From Pezicula radicicola (taxonomy: Eukaryota; Ascomycota; Leotiomycetes; Helotiales; Dermateaceae): a DNA stretch of 64,000 nt. The notes below the pieces were generated by a model. The model saw nothing but the letters and a program-made list of their open reading frames with translations. It did no database searches and was not told where the DNA came from. The stretch covers positions 316,101 through 380,100 of the forward strand of contig PDUO01000035.1 of assembly GCA_003008705.1 (NCBI GenBank), written 5' to 3'. Shown one piece after another: positions 1 through 10,634 of the stretch (position 1 is the stretch's first letter; each line of letters starts with the position of its first letter). Both the position numbers and the translations under genes were made by a program.

Positions 1-3000
1 GATACAATGGACCTTGATGGTGAAACCAATCTCAAGAGTAAACAGGCTCCGCGCCCTCTTGCAGAACGTTGCAGTACCGTCGATGATCTTCTGGTCTGTC
101 GTGCCAAGATTGTCGTGGAAGATCCCAACTTGGACCTTTACAACTTCGATGGTACATTGACTATTAACGGCAAAACAATACCTCTGACGACTAACGATAT
201 TGTCTTCAGAGGCAGCACTCTGAGGAATACGTCAAATATTTTCGGCATGGTTGTGAACACTGGAGAAGAATGCAAAATTCGCATGAACGCAAACAAAAAG
301 CCTCGAATCAAGTCACCGGAGATCCAAAGAACAACCAACTCCATCGTAATCCTCCTCATAGTTTTCGTGATACTTCTAACACTTTTTTGTACAATCGCAT
401 ACACAGTATGGACGGAAAGTACCGAAGAGAAGTCATGGTATTTGGCAGATGCTCACGTCCAACTCAAATTCATCTTCTTCGGATTTGTGGTTCTTTTAAA
501 TACACTAATTCCGCTTTCGCTGTATGTCAGTCTTGAAATCATCAAGATAGGGCAGTTGTACATCATGAGAGATGCGGAAATGTACGATGAGGATACTGAC
601 ACTCCTATGGAGGCACACACTACTACAATTTTAGAGAATCTGGGCCAGGTCGACTACATCTTTTCTGATAAGACCGGTACACTTACGGAAAACGTTATGC
701 GGTTCAGGAAACTGAGTGTTGCTGGTACGGCATGGCTCCACGATTTTGACATTCAGAAAGAGGCCGAAGAAAAGCTCGAGAAGGACAAGCAATCGACCGA
801 CAAACCGAAAGCAAAGGGAAAGGGAAAGCATAAGTCAGCTCCACGACGGTCTATAGATATTCTGAGGAGGACATCTAGCGCCAAGCCGAATGTTGACGTT
901 GTTCATGATTCTGGAGGCTCAAATACACCTCTGGGGCGCCCTGAACCGCCACGACGTTATAGTACCACCTCGCTATGGAAATCCAATGCTAGACCAAGCA
1001 GGCAGCAGGCAGAGTTCCGTACAGAAGAACTTCTGCGGTTTATGCGCAGCAATCCAAGAAGTACGTTCACGAAAAAGGCCAGGTTCTTCCTCCTTTCACT
1101 CGCACTCTGTCACACGTGCCTTCCAGAGATACGCAAAGATGGCCAGATTACCTTCCAGGCTGCCTCCCCTGATGAGCTAGCCTTAGTTCGTGCAGCTCAA
1201 GAGCTAAAATACCTCGTCATCGATCGAGCTGCAGGTTCGATAAAATTGAGACACCCTGGACCTACTGATTCCAGTGAAACTGTCGAGGAGGAGTATCAGA
1301 TCTTAGACATTATTGAGTTTTCTAGCAAACGAAAGCGCATGTCGATTATCGTGCGGTTCCCAGAATCAGATTCTGGAAGGATCTGTATTTTCTGTAAAGG
1401 CGCTGATTCTGCCATCTTACCTCGCTTGAAGCTTGCTCAACTAGCTAGTAAGAAGGCCGCGGAAGTAACTCGCCGTGCAAGTCAAACGAGGAGCCTGGAA
1501 GCCGAAGAGGCTTTGCGCAGGATGAGTGAAGACCGCCCTAGACCCAGCTTCGGTAGGCCTAGTATGTCGACCGCAGGGCCCAGCACACAGCGAAAGAGCA
1601 TCGGCCAAGGACGCCCTAGTACTGGACACGGGCGACCAAGTCTAGCTCTATCTGGCTCCAAGCTTCAACCAATCCGCGATTCGTTGGATCATTGGCTAAG
1701 AAGGCAGGAAAGCAACATCTCCATTGAGGGCATGAGCCCCCATCAATCACCGAGGCCTTCGATGAGCAGGCTGTCACTTGTTTCTTCTGCACCACGAATG
1801 TCCTTGCATAATGATTCCTTCAGGGTTGATGAATCTGCTGTCCTAGATGATGCTATAGTTTTCGAGCGATGCTTTCAGCACATGGAAGACTTTTCAACGG
1901 ATGGTCTCCGAACACTACTTTACGGTTTCCGATTTTTAGAAGAAGAAGAATATGCCGGATGGAAGAAGGTCTACCACGACGCGAGTACGAGTCTAGTCAA
2001 TCGCCAACAGCTGATGGAGAATGCAGCAGAAATCGTTGAGCAGAGATTTGACCTTGCCGGTGCCACCGCTATTGAGGATAAGCTTCAACATGGTGTTCCT
2101 GAAACCATTGATAAACTCAGAAGGGCAAATATAAAGATATGGATGTTAACTGGAGACAAACGAGAGACGGCCATAAATATTGCGCACAGTGCCCGGATTT
2201 GCAAAAACTACTCCCATGTTGTTATTTTGGACCACACCAAAAGCCCCATTCAAGAACAAATCAGCCATGCTTTGCTAAATCTTACCGCCGGGACTAATCC
2301 ACATACTGTCATCGTTGTTGACGGGCAGACGCTTAGTGAGATCGAGGCAAAGGGCGATATTGCGGAGCTATTTTTCGACTTAGTCGTCCTAGCAGATTCT
2401 GTGATTTGCTGCCGCGCAAGTCCTTCTCAGAAAGCGGTACTTGTGAGGAAGATTAGGACAAAGGTCGACGGCTCAGTTACTCTGGCTATTGGCGACGGTG
2501 CCAATGACATTGCCATGATCCAAGAGGCTCATGTCGGCATAGGAATCAGTGGGAAAGAAGGTTTACAGGCGGCTAGGACGTCTGACTATTCTATTGCCCA
2601 ATTCAGGTTCTTACAGAGATTATTGTTCATACATGGCCGATGGAATTATGTCCGAACTTGTAAATATATCCTGGGGACTTTTTGGAAGGAGCTGTTTTTC
2701 TATCTCGTACAGGCGATGTATCAGAGATTCAACGGCTACACAGGCACTTCGCTTTACGATCCTACATCTTTGACGGTTTTCAACACACTATTCACTTCAC
2801 TATGCGTGATACTCCTCGGAATATTCGAACAAGACCTCAACGCCTCGACGCTCCTCGCTGTTCCGGAGTTATACACTCAAGGTCAACGCAATCGCGGTCT
2901 TAACTTCAAGAAATACTTTGGGTGGATGGCCATAGCTGTAGCACAGGCAGCGCTCGTTTTCTTCCTTGCTTTTTCCCTATATGGCAAATCACGGCTGGTG

Positions 3001-3715
3001 AAAGACCAGAGTATCTATCCACTAGGTGATCTAGCTTTCTCAGCTGTGACAATTGCCATCAATACTAAGCTCCTGTATTTGCACCCTGATTCTGATTGTC
3101 TGTCAACTTGCTAACGATAACATTAGGTTTCTCGAGATGCATAATAAAACGATAATACCATTGATTGGCTGGATTGTCACGATTGGAGGTTGGTTTATGT
3201 GGAACCTTATTCTATCCGCCCTTCAAAAGTCAATCACCAATGGATATTTCCAACGAGACTCTTTCGTTAGTCACTTCGGCAACACTCTACTTTGGTGGCT
3301 CGTCCTCCTCGTCATCCTTGCCGCCACCATTCTCCTTGATCTGAGCATCTCCTCTCTCCGCCGCGCCTACTTCCCAAACGATACTGACGTCTTTCAAGAA
3401 TTGCAAAAGGATTCTATCATCATGCGACGTTTCAATGAAACAGCTGACGGAATCGAAAATGCAGAGATGGGCAAAGATAAGCGGTCTAGTGAGGAAATTC
3501 GGCGTGAGGGCGAGATCCAAGAATTACTCGAACGACCACGTGTTATGGTCGACACTGCGACTAGTCCTCTCAGAACTTCAGTTTCTGGTGGTAATATAGG
3601 AAATTTATATAGGAGGCGGCCGTCGGCTGATGTTTCAAGTCCTGTCTATGCTTCTAGCATTGCGGAGTCGGTTTATGAGACGGATGACAATCCACAACAT
3701 ACGCATGTAAAGTAA
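1..3715 (+). CDS. P4-type ATPase (phospholipid flippase), Dnf3-like, 5' part missing
   Basis: This is an ATP-driven aminophospholipid translocase of Golgi/endosomal or plasma membranes. The frame is open from base 1, so the N-terminus lies outside the window; 1220 residues are visible. Exons are 1-3074 and 3127-3715; the 52-base intron has GT...AG ends and a GCTAAC branch site, and splicing gives ...INTKLLFLEMHNK. Seen in order: the A-domain DGET motif at the very start, two membrane segments around residues 115-180 with the P4-type IPLSLYV motif, the phosphorylation site DKTGTLTENVM, nucleotide-domain FCKGAD, TGDKRETAINIA, and the P-domain hinge GDGANDIAMIQ, then C-terminal membrane helices. 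Two long Ser/Arg-rich insertions, after the DKTGT motif and after FCKGAD, resemble Dnf3 more than Drs2 or Neo1. The Dnf3 subgroup is an inference; the P4 family is clear. Confidence 0.93.
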
Positions 3716-4329
3716 TGTTGGGATATTTATAATAAATTGGGGAAGAAGAGAAGGATGTTCTGTGTAATTTTTTGTGTGTGGTATTATGGGTTTACTGGTT
3801 GAGGGTAGGTTGCATTGGGTAGGTAACATTGTATTTTGGGTATAGCGTGGAGTAGCATTATATACCCTTAGGTTAACCATTTTGCTTTGTACTCAAGTAC
3901 ACCGAGAGATATAGCGAATGAATTTACGGTTGTTTGTCTGTCTTCATAAAGGCTTTTGAACACTGATGTATCTGGGAATGGTCATCTGACCGTCCCCATT
4001 TGACTAAATAGGACTATTTTGGCCCTCTCACTCTGTGCTTTCGTACAGAATATAACACCATATTGCCACTATGTGTTGCTCCCTATAACCATTCAACCAA
4101 AGCTCCAGTTCAAATTATGTCCTAAACGAGCTATAAGTTCGAATGTATATACCACACGCTGAACTTTACCTACTTAAATTAATTTATATATGTAGATACT
4201 AGAATTTCTTCTATGAGATCTACACACTGCTGGATAAATGATATCTAGAGTTCAAAATCACAGTTACATAGGAGGGTTGCAAGTCACTTGACAAACTCAC
4301 TTAAACTCAGAAATAAGTAAATCACTATA

Positions 4330-4455
4330 CCTTTGTGTGTCTCACGGCCCTCTACCTATGTCCCAGGACGTGCACAGTAAAGTACATATATTTTCTGGTG
4401 GTAGAATTCTTGGGGTACTGAATCCCTGTCCAGAGGGCCGTAATACACACAAAGG
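4330..4455. repeat. Inverted repeat, 24-base arms, next to the minisatellite
   Basis: Arms 4330-4353 and 4432-4455 are reverse complements at 21 of 24 positions, separated by 78 bases. The sequence outside the left arm (CACTTAAACTC...AATCACTATACC) is similar to sequence at about 10105-10137 beside the second minisatellite, so the arm is probably part of a dispersed element terminus. Confidence 0.6.
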
Positions 4456-4470
4456 GATAAGAGATCATTT

Positions 4471-4670
4471 TACTCAAATCAAGTAAGTTACTCAAATCAA
4501 GTAAGTTACTCAAATCAAGTAAGTTACTCAAATCAAGTAAGTTACTCAAATCAAGTAAGTTACTNCAAGTAAGTTACTCAAATCAAGTAAGTTACTCAAA
4601 TCAAGTAAGTTACTCAAATCAAGTAAGTTACTCAAATCAAGTAAGTTACTCAAATCAAGTTACTCAAATC
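4471..4670 (+). repeat. 18-base minisatellite, unit TTACTCAAATCAAGTAAG
   Basis: About eleven near-perfect head-to-tail copies are visible, the last shortened. An N at 4565 with a shortened unit suggests an assembly join or collapsed copies, so the true copy number may be higher. A one-base variant of the same unit forms the array at 9897-10087. Confidence 0.95.
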
Positions 4671-5183
4671 TAGCTCTTATTTCTGAATAGATAACTATTC
4701 AAAACAATGTCTTATAAACCAATACTTACGGCACTTAATTTGAATAAGTCATCTTTAATGGTATTTACGCGATGGCACCTTACATCTAATTAACGCTTGT
4801 GTACAATAATACGTAGAGGATCGTAGTGACAAGCGAGCCTACTAGTAGTACTACTTCAGTACCTCAACCTAAAAACCCGAACTACCGTACGGATTAATTT
4901 ATGAGAGATTATTTTGAGTAATCTATTTGGACATAAGAGATGGACTTGAGGGACTCCTCTGACTTGAGTAACTTGTCCAAGTCAAAACTATCTCTTGTAA
5001 ACCAACTGGTATGGTAGCTTAGTCGCGCACTACTATAAAGAACTCAAGTATGCAAACCATTGTGGTAATAACTACCTACATGCTCCTTCCATTCAGGTGC
5101 CATTACTGTCCACCCACAAAACTCAGCCACCAGTCATAGTCCAAGATTATATCTTCGTTAAAAATCACCAACCCTCCCACTCT

Positions 5184-7644
5184 TCACTTCTCATGGTGCA
5201 CAACCTCCATATGCACATGTTTCTCCTCGAAAACATCACGCACATTCTTGATTTGCGCCGTAATACCCAACCTTCTCCTAATATCAGCAATTCGTGCCAT
5301 ATCCTCAGCACCCTGATTACCACCGAAGATTTTGTCCATCTCCTCAATACGAACGCCTTTGGTCTCGGGTACGCAGAAGTAAACCCAGACGACTAGTACC
5401 AGGCAAAAAACTGAAGAGGTTGTTAGTTAGGGAAAGAGAAAATATGGTTCATGAAGTGGTAGGTTGCTTACCTAAAAAGAAGTAGAATGTACCGAATGTG
5501 ATGGATTTTAGCATTCTGGGTGTGATTAAGGCTACAATGAACTACACCATGGTATTAGCTAATAGAACGGTGAAGTGCTGTTTGTCTCATTTCCAATGAT
5601 TTAAGACGTACATTGCTAAGCCAATTTGTAGCAATTGCGAAACCGACAGCTTTTGACCGAATGGCTGGGGGGAAGATCTCAGATGGCATAATCCAATTGA
5701 CACAGCCTAGAACAAAGACATGTAAGCACAGGTATCTTCGAGCAGGGAATAATGATTGAATATAAGGAACTAACCAATGCTAAAAGCAAAATTCGAGATG
5801 TAAATATAGATAAAGACACAGGCTGCCCAACCAGCAGCGCGGTGTTCAGCCCATGTGTCTTTGTAGACTGCGAAGATAGTTCCGACGATCATTTGTGATA
5901 TGCTCATTCCGATTGCTCCGATAATGAGGACTTTCCGTCTACCCCATCTATCATTAACAGAGTCAGTGATTGTTACTTTTTGAGAAGTATTGCCAGCACA
6001 AACCTGTCCATGAAGAGAATAGCGGGAATGGTAGAGAAGAAGTTGATTACTCCAACCACTCCTGTAGCGAGAAGATCGACTGAGTTACCCTTCAGACCGA
6101 TTGCTTGGAATATTTGCGGTGCGTAGCTAAGGGACTGTTAGCTAGGTGTCTACCTATGAAACAAGGAGTTCCATACTAGATGATGGCGTCTGGTAAAATA
6201 GTTAGTAAACTTTTAGGTGGATATTAATTTGGAGAACCCCTTACTAATGCCAGTAAACTGTTGGATTATTTGCAGAAGGCAAGCGATGAGAAGTCGCCTA
6301 TTAAGATGGCGCACAACGAAAAGTTCCTGGTACTGCTTTACAGCGAGCAAAAGCCTTGATGTGATACCAGGGAACCTAGCAGCTTTAGTCTCTTCATCGA
6401 ACATGCATGCAGTTTTGATATCGAGAATTTCCAATTTTATTCTTGTATCCGTGGAGTCAACTCGTCGGAGACGGCACAGAGTCGACAGGGCTTCTTCCTC
6501 GCGTCCTATTTTGATATTTTAGTACTGGCAAACATAGTGATAGAGTAAGTATGAAAGACTTGCCTTTGCTCATCAGCCATCGAGGAGAATAGGGCAAGAA
6601 GAATGTACCAATTGCTAGTATAGCAGATGGCACGCATTGAAAAGCTAGCGGAAACCTCCACGCGGCCGGGCTCTGCCCATCACCTGTACCGCCAATATGC
6701 TATAAATCATCAAATTAGATTCAATGTACCTAGGAGTTTCAAATTGACGACTTTTTCTATAACACACCTGAGTTCCATAGTCCAGCCAGAAAGCCACCAT
6801 AATGCCAACAGTAATCCCCAATTGTTGTAGCGCAATCAAACTCCCTCTGATGTTTGGCGGTGCAAGCTCACTTAAGTATAATGGCACAACCATAGATAGC
6901 TGACCAATGGCTACACCAGCAAAGAAACGACCGATGAAGATCATTTCAATATTAACTGCTGCTGCTTGAATTATGGAACCGATTAAGAATACACCGTTTG
7001 CCAGGAGGAGATCCCATCTTCGGGAGAGACGGTCTGCGATTGGGCCATTTACGAGAGCTCCGAACATAGCACCAAGTGTTAGGACTGCTACCATCCAGCC
7101 TAGAGTAAGAAACCCAGTGTCAGTCTGTGTGTTATAGAAAGAAGTGGAAATATATCGAGAGTGGAGAGAGTATGTTCGGGGAGTATAATCATATCTCAAC
7201 TTCCGAATATGCCTCCATGGGGGAAGTCGCTCCAAGAAACTTACCTTGGAGTGTTGGATTGTCTGCGAGTTTAGGGAAGATTTTGCCCTGAATTTTGATG
7301 TTAGTAATACTCTGAAAGCTGTAATAAGTTGAGCCTACGAAGTTGTTCATAACAAGAACTCCTGAGATGACTCCTTGATCGTATCTTTCAACAGTTATCA
7401 TCTGTCAGTTGTATACAAAGGATACAAGTGGATTTTGCCAACCGACCCGAACAAGAGGCCGCCGATACTTGCAAAGCATGATAAGAAGAAGATATAGGGT
7501 TCTTTGATGAGCCCCTTATAACCTGATAACAATGGAAGTCAGTTTTCTAAACTATTCGGGAGAAGGTCATTGTGGTATTGTACCTGATTGACCATAGGAT
7601 ATCTCAACATCGCCAACAATGGCAACACCACCTGCAGCAACCAT
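5184..7644 (-). CDS. MFS sugar/polyol transporter (sugar porter family), 13 exons
   Basis: This proton-coupled sugar porter of the plasma membrane is intact and predicted at 551 residues. Exons (minus strand): 7584-7644, 7447-7522, 7339-7384, 7245-7287, 6768-7099, 6564-6699, 6245-6505, 6177-6189, 6004-6126, 5775-5947, 5612-5706, 5472-5541, 5184-5410. Signatures seen: FGYDQGVISGVLVMNNF, GPIADRLSRRW (sugar porter R-x-G-R-R region), QQFTGINAIIYYAPQIF, MDRWGRRK, and PETKGVRIEEMDKIF near the C-terminus. Exon 8 is only 13 bases. The intron after 6564 begins with GC (GCAAGT). It diverges from the polyol dehydrogenase with 841 bases between start codons, so co-regulation is likely. The family resembles quinate/lactose-permease-like fungal porters; the substrate cannot be read from sequence. 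Exons were assigned by frame continuity and family motifs. Confidence 0.93.
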
Positions 7645-8008
7645 CTTGAATTTAATAGGAAGACTTGATACCGCTACCGGTTATAGTATTCGTCCTAAGA
7701 CTAACGATGTATGTGGTCGTAGAAGTTTTGGAGGACTGAGATGGGTTGGGTTATTCAAACACAGGACTATGAGCCTGACGTTCAAATAACATTGAAACGG
7801 AAATGAAGAACGTTATGTAGCAGCTACATGAATGGGATATCCCTCGACTTTTGGCGAGAAAAACATAGAAAGTCAAAGTCACATGAGACAAGTCTGGAGA
7901 AGAACATACCCCATACTCCACAAAACTTTACCCCCATTTAAGCGAGCACTGTCTCCTTATTTTCCCCGGCCCAAGAATTAGACCACAAATGATCGCATAA
8001 GTTAGTAT

Positions 8009-8123
8009 CGGGGTACAGTGCTCCGATATATCTTACCAGAATGTAAAGATTTCGATAATACTGTGAGAAGAGTATCGGAGCACAGTGGCCCGGTGCTTTG
8101 AAGTATCGGAGTGCTGTGCCCCG
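8009..8123. promoter_or_regulatory. Three CGG-N11-CCG sites (Gal4-type zinc-cluster operator array)
   Basis: Sites lie at 8009-8025, 8076-8092 and 8107-8123. Each has CGG and CCG exactly 11 bases apart; the first and third are flanked by TAT...AT, and spacer sequences are related (for example GGTACAGTGCT and AGCACAGTGGC). They lie about 365 bases upstream of each of the two divergent start codons. Zn2Cys6 dimers of the Gal4/Lac9 type bind this arrangement; the cognate regulator is not in the window. Confidence 0.6.
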
Positions 8124-8187
8124 ATGAGTGATTGTATTGGATTTTTGACGTACAAGTTAGTTTCCAATGTCTTATTGACGACGACTT

Positions 8188-8282
8188 TTTCGGATGACAT
8201 TGCTCCTGCTCTGCATATTGCTGATGGAAAGTCTTCCGAGTAGAAGTAGAACAGAATTCGCAAGCTTTCCGGATGACACTGC
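8188..8282. promoter_or_regulatory. Direct repeat CGGATGACAYTGC in the divergent promoter
   Basis: Two copies of a 13-base word (Y is T or C) occur at about 8191-8203 and 8270-8282, between the zinc-cluster sites and the dehydrogenase start. No known factor is assigned; it may be a second regulatory element. Confidence 0.3.
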
Positions 8283-8485
8283 ACCGTGAACTTAATATAA
8301 CGCAGTAGAACCACCAGGTATATAACCAGGGCTGTAGCTAGACAGGTCGTCAAACTTCTTCATCTCTTCCATCTTAATTTAATTCAAATTCTGACGACAA
8401 ATCACTGAGTTTGCTCAGAACCTCAATATTTCTTGCACAGTGAAGACTACAACTCAATCGAAAGACACTCTCGTCCATTACCAAC

Positions 8486-9766
8486 ATGCCTCCCTCCGCG
8501 AACGAAACGCAGGTAGCCTTAAATGGAACTACTACAAAATATGTAGTTCCAACAGAAATGAAAGCAATCAGATACAACAAGCTTAAAGATTTCTCGCTAG
8601 TAACAATGCCAGTTCCCCAGCCAAAAGGCCATGAGGTGCTCATAAAAGGCAAGAAGAAATTTCTCATGAGCCATTCTTTACATACTAACAATTAGCAGTA
8701 AAATCCTGCGGAATTTGCGGCACCGACCTTCATATCCACAACGGAGACTTCGAATCGGCCCTCACGAGTGGCAAGCCGGTAGTGACTGGCCATGAGACAA
8801 GCGGCATAGTTGTGAAGATTGGAGAGAATGTCAAGGGTTTCAAGATTGGAGATAAGGTTACAGCTGATAACTCTGAGCTCTGTGGACATTGCCATTTCTG
8901 TCGGCAAGGGAAGTTACTTTATTGCGAAAACTTCTTGGCTCATGGTGTCCATCGTAAGCTCCCCAGACTGCAGGCCGATGATGGGTGAAACAGCTGCTGA
9001 CGTTTGTTACTCATACTAGTTGATGGCGGCTTTGCAGAGTATTGTGCATACCCAGCCGAGAAACTTTTCCACTTTGAGAATCTGTCATGGGAAGAGGCTT
9101 CTTTATTCGAAGCCGCTTCTTGTGCCGTTCACGGAATGGATCGAATTAGACCTGAAGTTGGCTCCAGTATCCTCCTTATCGGTGCCGGACCTACAGGCCT
9201 ATGTCTCGCTCAACTGCTCAAGGCAAACGGTGGCGCACATATGGTCATTGCTAGCAACAAGGGTCCTAAAATGGACTTGGCAAAGGAATTGAACTGCGCT
9301 GATGAGTACGTCGAGCTCGACCGCAACGATCCGAGCAAGCAATGGGAGGACTTAAAGGCGAAATATCCGTATGGGTTTGATGTGGTTGTCGAAGCTTCTG
9401 GATCTCACCACTTATTAGAGAAGGCCATCGACTATTGTACTCGTGGTGGCAAGCTTGTTTACTATGGTGTATACTCTAAGGAGGCACTTATCAAGGTCTC
9501 TCCTGCGCGGGTCTTTTCAGACGAGATCACAATGATAGGGTATGTTCACGCTTTCCTCACGCCGTCAAGTTGCCAATCACTGACTTTTCTGCGCCAGATC
9601 TTTTTCAGAAATGTGGTGTCTACCGCGGGCCGTCCACTATTTGGAGACGAGAAAGGTTGATGTGCGCGGAATTGTAACGGATACGTACAAGCTGGAAGAT
9701 TTTGGCAAAGCACTAGATGCTATAAGAAGCAAGACCTGCATTAAAGCAACAGTTGTATTTGATTAG
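8486..9766 (+). CDS. Zinc-dependent medium-chain polyol/alcohol dehydrogenase
   Basis: This NAD(P)-dependent dehydrogenase is predicted at 368 residues and probably oxidises a sugar alcohol such as arabinitol, sorbitol or xylitol. Exons are 8486-8648, 8699-8953, 9020-9539 and 9598-9766. Seen: catalytic-zinc motif KSCGICGTDLH and GHETSG; structural-zinc loop CGHCHFCRQGKLLYC with four cysteines; Rossmann motif GAGPTGLCLAQLL; and a C-terminal SFSEMWCLPRAV segment typical of polyol dehydrogenases. The first intron starts with GC (GCAAGA) and ends CAG; splicing there gives VLIKVKSCGICG, which fits the family. The last exon is in frame only after removing 9540-9597. Divergent from the sugar transporter, it likely forms a small catabolic unit. 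The exact substrate is unknown. Confidence 0.92.
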
Positions 9767-9896
9767 GTATCATAGCGTAACAAAAGACCTTCAGTCTAAG
9801 CAGCTCCTTGCAGGCCTCTCTCTGCCATGATCGGGCACGAAAAGAAGAATCGCTTAGTTTTATGAAGACCTCAGGCGAGTTACCCCAAATGAGGCG

Positions 9897-10087
9897 AGTT
9901 ACTCAAGTCAAGTAAGTTACTCAAGTCAAGTAAGTTACTCAAGTCAAGTAAGTTACTCAAGTCAAGTAAGTTACTCAAGTCAAGTAAGTTANAAGTTACT
10001 CAAGTCAAGTAAGTTACTCAAGTCAAGTAAGTTACTCAAGTCAAGTAAGTTACTCAAGTCAAGTAAGTTACTCAAGTCAAGTAAGTT
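9897..10087 (+). repeat. 18-base minisatellite, unit TTACTCAAGTCAAGTAAG
   Basis: About ten near-identical copies are seen, with an N at 9992 inside a shortened unit. It differs from the 4471 array by one base per unit (G for A). It is preceded by degenerate GCGAGTTAC words at about 9875-9900. Confidence 0.95.
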
Positions 10088-10201
10088 GTTTAAATTTAAA
10101 ATCAAGCCAGTTACTTAAACTAAGTTAGTTACTATACCCCTTTTTGAGTATTACCTTCTTGGATATAGTCACGTACGAAGGATGAGTTTTTTTTTTAAGA
10201 G

Positions 10202-10273
10202 TTGAGCCTGGTCCAAGCGTTTTTGCTATGAAAAGTATTGATTTGGGCGAAGAAACGCTTGGACCAGGCTCAA
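10202..10273. repeat. Perfect 21-base inverted repeat (hairpin)
   Basis: Arms 10202-10222 and 10253-10273 are exact reverse complements around a 30-base loop. Each arm contains the word GAGCCTGGTCCAAGC or its complement. It lies between the minisatellite and the broken W-x-(D/N)-P gene in AT-rich DNA. Function is unknown; it could be an element terminus or a structured RNA. Confidence 0.8.
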
Positions 10274-10634
10274 GTCTAAAAAACCTGTCCTCGCAGCAGT
10301 AACTACATTCTATAGAACATTTCCTAGTTTCTATAGATATAGAAATACTAAAGCTTTTCATTTTTTTTGCGAAGTAGCTATAGAAATATATTAAGATATA
10401 TACTATTCAACCAACGCTTTTATAGAATATATACAAAGTAGGGGATAAACTAAGACTATTAGACTAGCATCGTTAGGTATATAACAATACCTAGGTAGTC
10501 TCAACCATAAGGTCATAGTACTATATCTCTTATATTAATAAGGAAGAGGAATTGAATAAGCGGTCTTATAGTAATTAGCTAAGAGCTATACTAGCAAGTT
10601 TATAGCTCGCTTAACTCGCGAATTTAGGTCCAGT

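Larger units (their letters stand above)
3716..5183. other. Gene-free repeat-rich interval
   Basis: There is no coding region here beyond the flippase 3' end. The interval holds an imperfect inverted repeat (4330-4455), an 18-base minisatellite (4471-4670) and a degenerate relative of the same repeat on the opposite strand (about 4890-5010, with GAGTAACTTG and ATCTCTTGTAAACC). One undetermined base lies at 4565. Confidence 0.7.

Noticed and set aside
8033..8353. 106-codon minus-strand frame between the divergent genes
   Set aside because: It overlaps the zinc-cluster site array and promoter, has no motif and starts in promoter-like DNA.
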